Source: Cercophora sp. LCS_1
Taxonomy: Eukaryota; Ascomycota; Sordariomycetes; Sordariales; Lasiosphaeriaceae
Reading direction: 5' to 3'
DNA: 64,000 bases
NCBI GenBank assembly: GCA_036250225.1
Contig: JAPZLL010000008.1
Location: 744,001 to 808,000 of the forward strand
Positions 23,769 to 34,097 of the stretch are shown here, in pieces. The position numbers and the translations under genes are program-made. The notes beneath the pieces were generated by a model. The model was given only the letters and a program-made list of their open reading frames with translations, was not told the origin of the DNA and searched no databases. The first letter of the stretch is position 1; each line of letters opens with the position of its first letter.

Positions 23769-24544
23769 GATGCTGATGTACTAGTACATGGGCAGTCTGG
23801 GCATTGCAGTTGTGGCGTCTGTCCTGCTCACATTTGCGCAAGTTTGGATTGGTCGTTCATCCAGCGCCTTGCAGGGAAAGTGGCCAATCGGGCGGAACCC
23901 GAGATTATGGGCCGGGGCCGGGGTTCCGCCTCAGTGCCATGGAAAGGGGTGAATCAGGAAGAGACTACCCATGTGGCGGATATCGAAGTGTAATTTGTTT
24001 GGTTGTAGCGCCGATGTCGACGTCCGTTGTATTGGTGCCTTTGTCTAGAAGAAGTGGGTGGGCTGCGCAACGCAAGACAATAAGTCGGGCAGCTCGCGGT
24101 GCCTTGCTCTTGATTTCATGTCAACGTTTCCCACCCTTTCGTCCCGTCTTCTATGTTTACAGACAAGGCACAAGGCACAAGACAGTAGTGACCTGTGTCT
24201 CCGATGCAGTCTCATGCGGTTTGCCGCTCATTCATGTCACAAACCACGTTCATTTGTTGCCCTTTGACGCAACCCAGAAGGCATTCATACTGTCAATTAC
24301 CCGGCATGGAGCTCCAATCTGTGACACGTATCTTGGTATGAGCACCAGTAGTTGGTGAAAGCCGTAGTATCGTTTCCCACATGGCGCCTTGCGGATATCG
24401 AGCTGTTGCCGAGGACAGTTCCCCTACTTGCATACATGTCACCCCCGGAATACGACAGTGATTAAGCGACTTCCGCCTCGGATTCTTCTTGTCATGATGC
24501 CAGCAACTCCAGTCTTCTCTGCCAAAATTCCTCACCAGACCACC
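23769..24544. other. Intergenic, no supportable gene
   Basis: 3' flanks of two converging genes; no domain, RNA or repeat recognised. Confidence 0.45.
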
Positions 24545-25486
24545 TCACAATTGCCGTGCCGACCAATCCGCCCTTGCCAGACCAGTACTTGGCATCCACA
24601 GGCTACTTTGAGCCTCCTCAGTCGCGGGCTTCTTCGCAGCTTGTTCATTCGGGTCTTGATCAGCGTCTTCCCTGCCCCTCTTCTTCTTGACCTGGCTTCT
24701 AGTGGCGTTGGCTACCCGAAAACTCCGCAGCTTGTCCAAGTCTGAGAGGAATGTGTCGACCAATGATAGGAGGGATCGGTCGATACCGCGGGAATCGAGC
24801 ATCGTGCTAGCTCGATCAAAGCAAAGCTTGATGAGCTTCTCATGGATTTTGCCAGAAGGGTGGCAGCAGCTGAGTGCCAGAAGCTTGCTCCCGAGCAGCG
24901 AGACTGAAGTAGGTGTGTCATCAGCGCTAGGACAATCTTGGAGGATCTGGAGCGTAAAGGTCTTTGGGATCCAGTCGTTGCCGACCTCAAGGATATGGCC
25001 AGTTGGCGGTCGTGCAAATTCCTCGGACATGTAGTACCCCTTGCATAGAAGATTGGCGTGATTTTTGTCTCGCCTAAATAATTGAAGACGAAGACCATGC
25101 GAACCTCCAAATCGGGGACTCGCACAAGTCCTGGCTGGTTGGGGGGCGACCGGGCTCCTTCACCATCTTCTTGGTTTCTACCGACTCCATTGCGCCAGGC
25201 GAAGGTCCGCAGCATGACCGCAAAGATCTTGGATGATGTGGACGGCAGCAGGAAGAGGACGTCTGGGTTCATGGAGACTTGGACGTCGTCGTAGCCGGGA
25301 AATGCGAACGAGATCTTTCCGGTTTGGGCTTGAGTCATGATGCGCTCGGCTTCCGCATCGTCAATCTCCTGGTAAATATTATCAGCAGGAGGGCCTCGAA
25401 CAAGGCGAAATACCCGCCGTGGGCTCGTTCGCAACTTCAGGGCTTGCCAGATCTTTGAGCCTGACACTGGTGTCCCAGGGCGCCAT
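24545..25486 (-). pseudogene. Uncharacterised, weakly BTB-like protein, apparently frameshifted
   Basis: Exon 1 25486-25436 (MAPWDTSVRLKDLASPE) joins exon 2 at 25368 across a 67-nt intron (gttgcg..ttaccag). Residues about 45-75 (DVQVSMNPDVLFLLPSTSSK, then IFAVMLRTFAWR, then LVRVPDLEVRMVFVFNYL) resemble the order of a BTB fold as found in fungal one-off proteins; this is a weak impression. Near 25,030-25,160 the frame must change by one base with no usable intron. It then continues KGYYMSEEFARPPTGHILEV to a basic, NLS-like tail (KKKRGRED) and a stop at 24545. Either one sequencing or mutational frameshift, or an unusual splice. Confidence 0.4.
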
Positions 25487-25872
25487 GGTCTTTGTCTTGT
25501 GGCTCGCAAGAGTTGAAGTGCGCGTTGATAGAAAAGAAAGAAGAGTGGACGAGTTTCTCGACGTAACCAGAACGAAACTGCTCGCGGCTGAGGTGGGGTT
25601 TGGAGGAGGGAGGGTTTGCCGCAAAAGCCTGGGGTTCTGATGGAAACGAGCAAACGCGCGTCCCCACCCAAGTTCGCGCCTTCCTCGATAACTTCCGATG
25701 AATGGTAACTTCAGCTCCGGAGCGGTCACACTGCGCAGTTGGTGGCTTCACTCGTTCCGGTGTTTCCTTCCTCGCTCCCTTGCGGCAGCTCTGCAACAAC
25801 CACCAACAGTCTCGCTGGCCTGGACCCCTTCATCGACTCTGTAGCTTCGAGCTGCGACGCACACTCGCCAAT

Positions 25873-26622
25873 ATGGACGGCAAGAAAACCAGAGCAGCCC
25901 CCGATCATGTCACAATCTACACCGACTCGGGCAGCTTCTCTGTTGACAGATCCCAGGTCTGCGACGACATCCTCTCCGCGCTCAACACAGCACACGACGT
26001 CAAGAGATCCCCCGACCTTACCGATCGAGATGAAATGTGGGCCAAGATTTTCACCAGCTGGGATCTGAGCAAGCCGATAATACACCCGGGCGGGATCCCT
26101 GACCGAATCTACAAGAATTACCAGCTGCGTATTGGCTGTTTCAGGGGAGATGTGTCTTGCATGGCACCTGGCGAAGAGATCTCGCTCTATCGCAAGGCGG
26201 GCGTCAACATATACATGCGAGCGATTCCGGACTTCAACAAACGCACCATCAAGCATGCGATTTATGATGAGCAAGGTGACGCGGTCAACACCCAGTGGGC
26301 TTGGTGCACCCTTTGGCCCAAGTCGCTGCGTGACGCCCGGGCGGCTGCCAACCTGCACTGGGACAAGCAAGAGTGTGTGAGGGTCTCGACGCACAATCGC
26401 AAGCTTGCTGTTTACTGGGGCCGTCTTCGGCTGTCTCAGGCTCTTCAGGAGCACCGCACCAGGAAGACAGGCCAGGGCGCCTCGGTATCCAGGAGGGCAA
26501 TCGACATGAAGGAGCTGGTCCCGTTTCGGAAATGCTCTCATATTACCAACCCAGCGGTTCAAGGTCCCAGCAAGTCTGGCCCCAAGAAGGTTCATGTTGA
26601 GTCGGTTCCCGACGATGGATAA
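25873..26622 (+). CDS. Hypothetical protein
   Basis: Single-exon frame of 249 codons from ATG 25873 (MDGKKTRAAPDHVTIYTDSG). No signal peptide, membrane span or known motif is seen. The middle is rich in aromatic residues (WAWCTLWPKSLRDARAAANL) and the C-terminus is basic. It diverges from the BTB-like gene with about 390 bp between starts, so a shared promoter is possible. The composition looks coding, but I do not recognise the family. The frame is open for 57 codons upstream of this ATG. Confidence 0.45.
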   Translation: MDGKKTRAAPDHVTIYTDSGSFSVDRSQVCDDILSALNTAHDVKRSPDLTDRDEMWAKIFTSWDLSKPIIHPGGIPDRIYKNYQLRIGCFRGDVSCMAPGEEISLYRKAGVNIYMRAIPDFNKRTIKHAIYDEQGDAVNTQWAWCTLWPKSLRDARAAANLHWDKQECVRVSTHNRKLAVYWGRLRLSQALQEHRTRKTGQGASVSRRAIDMKELVPFRKCSHITNPAVQGPSKSGPKKVHVESVPDDG

Positions 26623-27375
26623 CTATAGTAAGCTTTTGCGCCATGTCGGAAGGCGCTAGATGCACGGGCTTCCTGGGCTAACGGTCAGAGAGGCCTCCAG
26701 TTATCTCACTCGGCTCGCCCGGTTCGAAAGACGGTTGGCATCGGGAGGGGAAATGTAAATGGCCTTAGTTTAACAATTCTGCTGTTCCGGGATCGTAGGT
26801 AGGGTGGGCGAACCTCCCTAGTTAAGTAGCGATCCCGATAGAGTGATGACCTTGTTTTGTGTCATGCCAGACCTTTCTCTGCGTGTTCTTTGGCCTTGCC
26901 TTTCCTGACTATCGGGTGTTTTCTTTCTCCCGCTTCAGGGTAGCTTTCCCTAATAAAGTCCAGAGCCTCCGTTGTCTTCTCGACGCAAGGGGCCCCTTTC
27001 TCCTGAAAGAGTTAACCCCAGCAAAGCAGCTCATTGTGTTTACCAATATCCTTGCTGACCACCGACGGCGCTTCTCTTGTAGGTTATCCGTCTCGCCTCT
27101 CACTTGACTTTCTCGCGGAGCAACCGGAATAGATACAGACAGACCCAGTGCAGCACTTGCCGATACGCCCTCTCGGCACCGATATAGACGGACAAAGGAA
27201 ACATCACCATTGACGGGAATAATTGTCGACTCTCGCGTGGAGTTGCCCGGGTATGCTAAGGACAGTCTAATATACCACGGAGTGGAAGCGACACGTTAGG
27301 AGAGTCCTCCTTCCCACGTTCCCATTACCAACCCGCGAAATATCCTTTGGTAGACCGGCCGCCTCTTATCCATCC
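26623..27375. other. Intergenic before the element island
   Basis: No gene recognised. The sequence becomes less coding-like towards the first element border. Confidence 0.45.
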
Positions 27376-27651
27376 TCAATCCCGGTAGAAGTTGATACTG
27401 CCAGGCTCAAACTTGTCCGCGGGGCGCAGTTTGGTGGGGCGAGGCGCCGTCTTCTCTGACTCCGGAACTTCTGCTGCAGCTTTGGCATGCTTCAGATCGT
27501 TGAGCTCTTTGTTGAGTCGTGCGATCTCCTTGGTTTGCGCGTCGATCGTCTCGAGGAGATCCGAGTTCTCGGTCGTCAGGACAACCCAGGGCTCCAGTTG
27601 CTCATCGATAGGGATAGGCTCTTGTGTCAACGAGTTGGTCTTGGGCTGCAA
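27376..27651 (-). pseudogene. C-terminal coiled-coil gene fragment cut by element 1
   Basis: About 91 codons on the minus strand with no ATG at the 5' end. Content is an amphipathic helix with heptad character (TENSDLLETIDAQTKEIARL, then NKELNDLKHAKAAAEV) and a basic end FEPGSINFYRD before the stop. The frame begins 80 bp outside the border of element 1, so its 5' part was probably removed or displaced when the element arrived. It may be the tail of another cargo gene. No family recognised. Confidence 0.4.
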
Positions 27652-27730
27652 CCGGAGGCTGTCTCAAAACCGAAAGCACTTCCCCGGCAAGGGCTGGGAG
27701 GGCATCGATTTCCTCGAGGATATCGCTGGC

Positions 27731-27787
27731 AGACAGCCCCCTCGGCGACCCGAAGACCGTCCCAGGGTGGTGTTGCCATCCCCAGAG
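27731..27787 (-). repeat. Border element copy 1
   Basis: Runs from AGACAGCCCCCTCGGCGACC to TTGCCATCCCCAGAG on the plus strand. Read on the minus strand it follows the 3' end of the gene B copy and can form a stem closed by TTCG. The outer part containing AGTGCCTAG, present in the other copies, is missing here. Confidence 0.7.
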
Positions 27788-27889
27788 TGTATTCTTTTTC
27801 CTATCTGGATATCCTGTCTCTCAACTACATTACTCCCCGTCTGTGACTAGCGATGGAATTGATCTTCAAGAGGCCGGCTCTATCCTGCT

Positions 27890-29650
27890 TTACGAGTTGG
27901 TCAACTTCTTGGCCGTCACAATATCCGGCTTCTTCTTGTTCTTGTCCTCCTTCTTCTTGCCATCCTTCTTCTTGTCGTCCTTCTTCTTGTCGTCCTTCTT
28001 CTTGTCCTCCTTCTTGTCCGATAAGCCTGACCCACTGTCCTTGGTTGACCGTACTGTATAGTCTCTTCGATGACTGTAGTCTCAACCTTCTGGTTCTGAA
28101 GTGGACATTTGCCCTTGGCGGCGGATCCAATCATAAACGACTACTTCTCCTCCTCCTCTTCCTTTGCAGCCTGTTCCCGGTCCGCATGCTCGTCGATAAA
28201 CTGGGGCCCCTATTTCTTGATTTTGCTATGGAGGTCCGTCTTATTGTCCAATGTGATCTTGTACACATAGTATACAAGATTATAGGCCAATTCCTTGGTG
28301 TCCGTAGCAGGATTGGACGCGTAATCTAGGAAGAGTGCAAGTGTTTCTGACTATATCTTGTCCAGATTGGTAACCCCTTGCTTCTTATTCTTCAAACCCT
28401 TTATAAAGCTTGCGGTAATAGAAACTTCTAATAATATAGATTTATTCGTAAATATTATGAATTCGGTAATGGAAGCTGTTTTCTGGATTCTCATTTTCTC
28501 CTCATTTCCTGAGCTTTTAATGTGGAGAAAACTCACTTCTAGGAACTGGGGCGTCTAGGATTTGTCTGTCCTAAACCTTTCGGTTAGTTCCACCCTAGCT
28601 GCAAGACTAGCCTGGGACACTTAAGAGAAGAGGAAAAAGGGTAAAGGAATGACTTTCCTGGTATTAATCATACATTTGACCCAATAAAGAAGCTTCCCAA
28701 ACGTATTGATTGCACTAGCGACAGTTTGGCTGTCCTCTTTGATCAAGTTGGTAACGTTTGTGCCCTGGTTTTAATAATAATCCCTTGGGAAATATAGTCT
28801 AATATATCCTGGATGCCTAACGGAATAAATTATTAAACCGTTTAAATACCAGCATAGCTTGGCCCTACCTTTTTTATTGTTTCCCAGCTCGTCTTTAGTA
28901 AGGTTGTATTTATAGCTAATTGTATTAGGAAATAGTATCGACCAAGGTAGCAAATAGGTTTTGCCTTTCCCCTTGCCACTCTTAATCTTAACGAGCGGGA
29001 ACTTGAACTTGTCCAAATACATTCATTTAAACTGTTCGTCAATGGGTTCCCACTTGAACCCGTCTTAATGCTTATACCAATCATCCCACAAGCTATTTGG
29101 TGCTGATTTGGTTGCGGCCGGAACAGGTGGGACTGCTGCCTGACGAAGTCGAGATGGATCATTGGGTGCAGTGCCAGCCTATCCAGTGGGCTGGGGTTTG
29201 GCAATGTTTACCCAATTGTTCGGCGAGCTCTGTACTGTAACCTGCTTGGGAACATCCGCATGGGGAGCGGTGTATCCAGCGGAGGCATGGGCCGACGCTT
29301 GTGCCAATCCCTTTGGCATACTCTCTGCGTAAACCAGCTTGGGCAGCTTGGCCACCTCGGGTGTAAACCTCTCGACGTGTTGGCGGAAAAGCTCGGCCGG
29401 GTGGGTTGTGCTAGACCGTGCATTTTTTGCGACCTTCGACCAGTCGTAAAACTTCCAATCCCGGAGAAGGCTTTCCACAGGTTTCTTGTATGCGCTGGTT
29501 GTGTCTACGTCTATATTGATATTAGCCTCGTAATTAAATTAAGCAAACTATGTCGAGACGTACTAGGGTAGATTGTGTGGTAAATCTGGTTGAGAACCAT
29601 CCAGACCATGGTTGGAATCGTATTATCTTTGTTGTCCTTGGCTTGTAATG
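27890..29650 (-). pseudogene. Gene B copy B1, RIP-like degraded
   Basis: Recognised by alignment with the better copy at 47503-49448. Shared blocks include the pair DWKFYDWSKVAKNA / DWQFIDWTPVLAAA, the pair FKFPLVKIKSGKGK / FKLPLVKVKSKKGQ, the pair HPGYIRLYFPRDY / RDGYIRLCLPPGY, and KLLYWVKCM followed by KVIPLPFFL. The intron (about 53 nt, gtacgt..atatag, near 29,510-29,562) is at the same place as in the other copy. Stops replace Gln or Arg codons (TAA at 29067-29065, TGA at 29025-29023, TAG just before the DPSRLRQ segment), all C-to-T changes on the coding strand. The C-terminus has become a Lys/Asp repeat (KKKDDKKKDDKK). Function unknown. Confidence 0.65.
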
Positions 29651-30071
29651 GCGCTTAAAATCGCCTCGCGTAGCAAATTAAAATCTTGTATTTTATTGAC
29701 AAGTCTGACGAATATCTTTATCAAACTATATATTAAGGTCGATTTGATTTCCATTTTGGATATTGTAATTGTGTTACGGCCTGCTCCAAGTGCTCCAGGG
29801 GAGGGCTTGGCAAAGACAGATCGTAAGAGCGGACTGAGTCCAATGCTCTAGGTAGGGGGGATGCAAGGTGACTGAGTGAAGGCTAGGACAACTCTCGGAA
29901 GGTGATACACTGTCAAGCAGATCGTAGACTCCAAGGTCCCGGACGATGGGTCTCACTGAGCGATGCTCAAGAACAATGTATTGCTAGCGTGAGGAACCAG
30001 GGGTCCCTCACTCCATCGTGGACACGATGATGGTTTCTATACTACTGGTAATGACAGGTATCTCCGTACCC

Positions 30072-30215
30072 CGCTCACTGTGATCACTGTGTTCTCTGAG
30101 GATCAAAGTGAGCAGGGTGAGCCTCTTCCTTGGCTGTTCATCGTGCTCACTCCTGGACGCGGTGAGCACGGTGATCAGTCCGTGCTGACCACCGTACTCG
30201 CACTGTTGTTCACAC
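30072..30215. repeat. Cluster of TGATCAC/GTGAGCACG palindromes in the element 1 divergent region
   Basis: Within about 150 bp the words GTGATCACTG, GTGAGCA and GTGCTCAC recur. They include the perfect 9-bp inverted repeat CGTGCTCAC..GTGAGCACG with an 11-bp spacer near 30,150. The cluster lies between the gene B copy and the helicase-like gene. It could be operator-like dyads of the divergent promoter or a relic minisatellite; sequence alone does not decide. Confidence 0.4.
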
Positions 30216-30864
30216 CGTGCCGATCACGGGGGCAGGTCGGCCCGCGCTGGCCATTGGGGCGGAGGCGCCCACTGGGCGGCCTGCAGGTCGTCACAAATTG
30301 TTTTGGAGAAAGAAAGAAAAAATTTATTTGTAGTGGATATAAAAAAGGTAATGTGCAACCACGCAGTCCAAGCTTTTCTCAACGCCTCAGTAATCTGGCC
30401 ATTTATCCCAAATCTCAAAGATTCTATAACGTGCCTCAAACCACTGACTGCCTTTTTTAGGTTGGTTCCCTTAATGTGCCTGCTATATTTTGTCCTCCAG
30501 TGGTTGTTTCTCCCAGCCCTTTTGCCTACTGGATACGAAATTAATATAGTATTTCCAATAGACAAAGAACCATTATTATTGCTCCTTAGAATATTGGTAG
30601 AAATGTTGTTTATGCTTGATTCACGCCTCTTGGGTATTTAGTTACCAGCCGATGCCAATACCGTCTAATGCCTCAACTGCAATACAGTGGAGTATTGGTG
30701 GGTAAAGAAGCATATAAAAAAAAAAAAAATAACTAAAAGGGGTATCCAAGCTCCTGGTAAACGGACCCGCTCTACCAAACATCGGATAAAAAGGGTGTTT
30801 GTAAAAGTGTTTGTATCGTCGCAAGGCCAATTGTTTTTTCCTAATAGCAATATATCAATAGCAA

Positions 30865-30900
30865 CAACAACAACAACAATAACAATAACAACAACACAAG
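30865..30900 (+). promoter_or_regulatory. CAA-repeat 5' leader before the helicase-like gene
   Basis: CAACAACAACAACAATAACA-type repeat of about 35 nt directly before ATG 30902. Such unstructured CAA tracts favour ribosome scanning in eukaryotes. The position supports ATG 30902 as the authentic start. Confidence 0.45.
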
Positions 30901-30901
30901 A

Positions 30902-32966
30902 ATGTCAACAACATCACTCAATACTATCATTGAAGCCACCGCCGCTGAGTGGTTGCATGGCATAACCAAAGAAACCGGGACTCCTCGCCTGTTCTTTTTA
31001 TCTGGCCCTTTGGGTATAGGAAAAAGCTCTTGCATCCCCGCCGCTCTGGCTCACTTAATTGGAGCCAATCAGCGCCTGTCTATATCCCAATCAAACGTCG
31101 ATCCAAAACCTGAAGGATCTTTACGGTCGCTGGCAATTGCCTCCTCGAGTTACGAAAAGGACGCATGCAGAATTCTTGATCGACGGCATTACCGATAGAA
31201 GTGTACAGTCTACCAAATACTTGATCATCGATAAGGTGCACACACAGTCGGAGGACCAAGAGATTACAATGGCTAAGCTATTTCGCCATCGGAAAGAATA
31301 CTGGTCCTGAAAGACGGCTATCATCCTCATAATGAGCTTCCCTTTTTCTCTCGCCTTCGACGACTGTCTATTTGCGCAATTGGTCCAGGACGGCGGAGAA
31401 CGCGTACACTTCAACTGTCTAAGGGTGGACCGGCAACCGACTGTCCTCAAGGAGATATACTTGGAGGACCCTGGCATCCTCAACTCCACAGCCTACTGCA
31501 CATAGGCGATTAGACATGTCGACAAGCTCAGGGACTCGGAGCGCGCTGTTGTCTTTGCGCCCTCGGACCGTACATTGTTGACCCTCTCGCAACGTTTGCG
31601 TTCCGCTGGTCGACATGTGATGATTGTCGACCCGGAGGACCCTCACGACGTTGAAGAATTCAACAAAAATAGGCCGGGGTTGTCCATTGCAGTAATGCGA
31701 CCGCACTTCAGCGCTCGAACATTGAACGACATATCAGTGGTAGTCTGCCCGGGCACCAACGAGCATCACATTGTGGATTACAATGTCGGCAAAGCTGTCT
31801 TGAAGATGGAGAAGCTATCCAATGATCGCCTCGAGTTCATGGGCTCGTACGGCACACGATACCCTGTCGTCACTGTCTACTATGGTATAGAGAAAGCTAC
31901 CCGAGCAATGCTTCCTGCAACTCGTGTTCCTAATTGGCTGGAGGGCGACTGCATGGAATATTACCTCAAGATAATCTTTGCTTTCCGACAGTGGCCACCG
32001 TGTCCGGATGCCAGCGGCGGCTTCTTGCGTCTCCGAATGTACCCATCAAAGCCAGTTGGAGCCTGGGCAACTGAGCGACTGCGGATGCTACGGATGGTGT
32101 TCACCAACGATCTGAAGTTCCGACTTACCCACCGGGGAGAGGTCGCCGCGAGGGAAATGCTGACCGAGCGAACGAATTTATCGGCTGCAATGTTTATTTC
32201 CCATTGCTACAAGGACCTCACACAGACGGATGTAATGCTCTGGGGGGGATACATTCTCGCTCTTGCCACTGCGACTTACAACGCGCCCGTCGTACTTCGA
32301 CCTCGGGATTCTAGCCGGCCCCATGCCAGACTCACTCGAGAGGAAAGGGACCAGATTACTACTACTCTTGTCACGGACGCAGACCAGCGTGGGGATGTGG
32401 GATCGATGGCAGACACGTGGGTCAACTTCGTAATCCTCCTGGACGAGGGGTCAAGAGACTTATCTGAATGGTATGTCGCAGACTGGAGCTTGAAGCGGCG
32501 TTTGAGCTCACGGCGGGACTCTACAACGCTCGGAATTCCAGCCTCGGACATCAAATTGTCATCAGCGTTCATCAGGGCTGGCGCCGACGCACTCATGCCA
32601 TCGTGGTTGATGACCCATATGTTCAACCTCGTTGTCGTCAAACGAGATATAGCGAGGATGGGTTTGCCTATCTGGGGCCATGACATCTGCAGTGGCTTGA
32701 AAGTCAGACTTGACTCAAAATCTCTGATTGATGAGGTGGATATGTCTGCGTTCGTCGAAGACACCATATACCTTATCACCTACACCCATATTCGCAGCGC
32801 AGAAGCCGGAATTTTTGAGGTCTCGGGTCTTCAGCATATGGGAATGGATCCTAAAGAGGTAACCAAGAAGTTGTTCCCGGGAAGGATACCGGCGGGAGGG
32901 CTGATTGAACTCCTCTGTAATCGCCTCAGCGTGAAGAGATGGATGTCGATATCCAACCACTCTTGA
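30902..32966 (+). pseudogene. DExH superfamily-2 helicase-like protein, frameshifted with two internal stops
   Basis: ATG 30902 (MSTTSLNTIIEATAAEWLHG) is followed by a Walker A loop FFLSGPLGIGKSS. After a one-base shift near 31,090 a second frame carries THAEFLID, motif II as LIIDKVHTQSEDQE (DKVH instead of DExH), and a motif III-like IILIMSFPF. Stops are TGA 31308-31310 and TAG 31503-31505. The same frame then stays open to 32966 through RAVVFAPSDRTLLTLSQRLR (motif IV) and LSIAVMRPHFSARTLNDISV (motif V). Motif VI (QRxGRxGR) is replaced by MGSYGTRYP. The C-terminal 300 residues have no family I know. The order matches DEAH/viral-type RNA helicases, but several key residues are gone, so ATPase activity would be doubtful even if the frame were intact. 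Confidence 0.6.
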
Positions 32967-33251
32967 CCCGGAGCGCCAGAAACGGCAATACAAAAAGGGG
33001 TACGCATGGCGGCGGCTGCCTTTACCTAGCGATACAGCAGTGCCCAGCACATTTAACTACGCTTGGTGATAGCAGTCATCTAGCCTGGCGATACCATTGC
33101 ACAAGCAAGTCAAGGTACGCATGACGAGGTCGTCATAGATGTTGTGTTCAGCGCGGAGTAGCATCTTCAATGTCAGCTTACAGCGCTCTTTGAAAGACTG
33201 CCTTGTCAGAATCACTTCATGACTGGTAGCGCCGACTGCATGTGAGCGTGT

Positions 33252-33335
33252 CGGTTGGGCGACAAGTCGATCTCTACACCTCCACGTGGTGTCGCCTGGT
33301 AATTTTACGTAGTAAAAGCAAAGTAGAGTCGCACC
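33252..33335 (+). repeat. Terminal hairpin M2, copy a
   Basis: About 290 bp after the helicase-like stop. Contains GGCGACA (33258-33264) and its complement TGTCGCC (33290-33296) around CACCTCCACGTGGTG. It matches 38398-38487, where both arms carry the same paired change (GGCAAC / GTTGCC). Confidence 0.6.
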
Positions 33336-33820
33336 AACAAAACACCGTGCTAACATACTTCATCTACTTAGTATTCTTGGCCTCGATGCTCCCTGGAACT
33401 GTTCTCTACACAGCACAGGCACCGGCATTGTGAGTGGTGGTTGGTTGCCCATCAACATCGATCAGTAGACCTTTGTGGTAGGAAGGAAGACGGGAATTCA
33501 AGTGGTATTGTACGAACCCGGGTACTGGTGAAGCGCCATGAGGCTAACTATCTTTGGCATGTAGGACTACGGAAAGGCTAACGATGCTTATCATAAGGCA
33601 TGTTAAGCTGCCGCTGGATGTCATAACGATACGTTTGGGTGGACACAGATAGGTACTGCTTAGACAGGTACAAATTTCTAACGGATTGGTGGTATGGCAA
33701 CGTTGTGGCGCTGTATTAGCACGAAGATTTATGTGATTCTCCCCTAATATCCTATCTTCATGGTTGACGACACTCATTCATCCAAACGACTGCCTCACCC
33801 GCCGAGAAGGGTGTACGGTT

Positions 33821-33913
33821 GCTGTCACCGTCGCCGTGGAAGTGCCTAGGATACCCAGACAGCCCCCTCGACGACCCGCAGGCCGCTCAGAGGTGACATT
33901 GCCATCCTCAGAG
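33821..33913 (-). repeat. Border element copy 2
   Basis: Starts GCTGTCACCGTCGCCGTGGA, continues AGTGCCTAGG, then CAGACAGCCCCCTCGACGAC, and ends AGGTGACATTGCCATCCTC. The ends TGTCACC and GGTGACA are complementary. The inner stem is weaker than in copy 3 but retains G-C/G-T pairing. Confidence 0.7.
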
Positions 33914-34097
33914 CGGTGAGACGCAATGTTCTAACGAGCTTACGTCTCCCGTCTATCCTGTTTTATCATGTCATGTATATAACTTTTAGTGATTCAATTT
34001 GCGCTCGCGAGGTCTGTGTCTGCCTTGATCGTTAGCGCTTGTCGTGCGGTCCTCCTGACGTCTCCCATCGACAGCGTGCCCGTCTAGGCGCTGTAAT

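Larger units (their letters stand above)
27731..33335. mobile_element. Element 1: border - gene B copy (minus) - divergent promoter - helicase-like gene (plus) - terminal hairpin
   Basis: About 5.6 kb. The left end is the conserved border (27731-27787), the right end the M2 hairpin (33252-33335). A decayed gene B copy reads leftwards into the border; a helicase-like gene reads rightwards into M2. The interior, mainly 28.3-31 kb, is noticeably AT-rich with C-to-T type stop codons, as expected after RIP. Element 2 repeats the same architecture immediately to the right. Mobility is inferred from repetition and from cut neighbouring genes; no transposition enzyme or target-site duplication was identified. 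Confidence 0.5.

Noticed and set aside
27853..28061. Frames rich in FFLSSFFLSS or RRTTRRRTTRRR near 28 kb
   Set aside because: These are other-frame readings of the Lys/Asp repeat at the end of the gene B copy.
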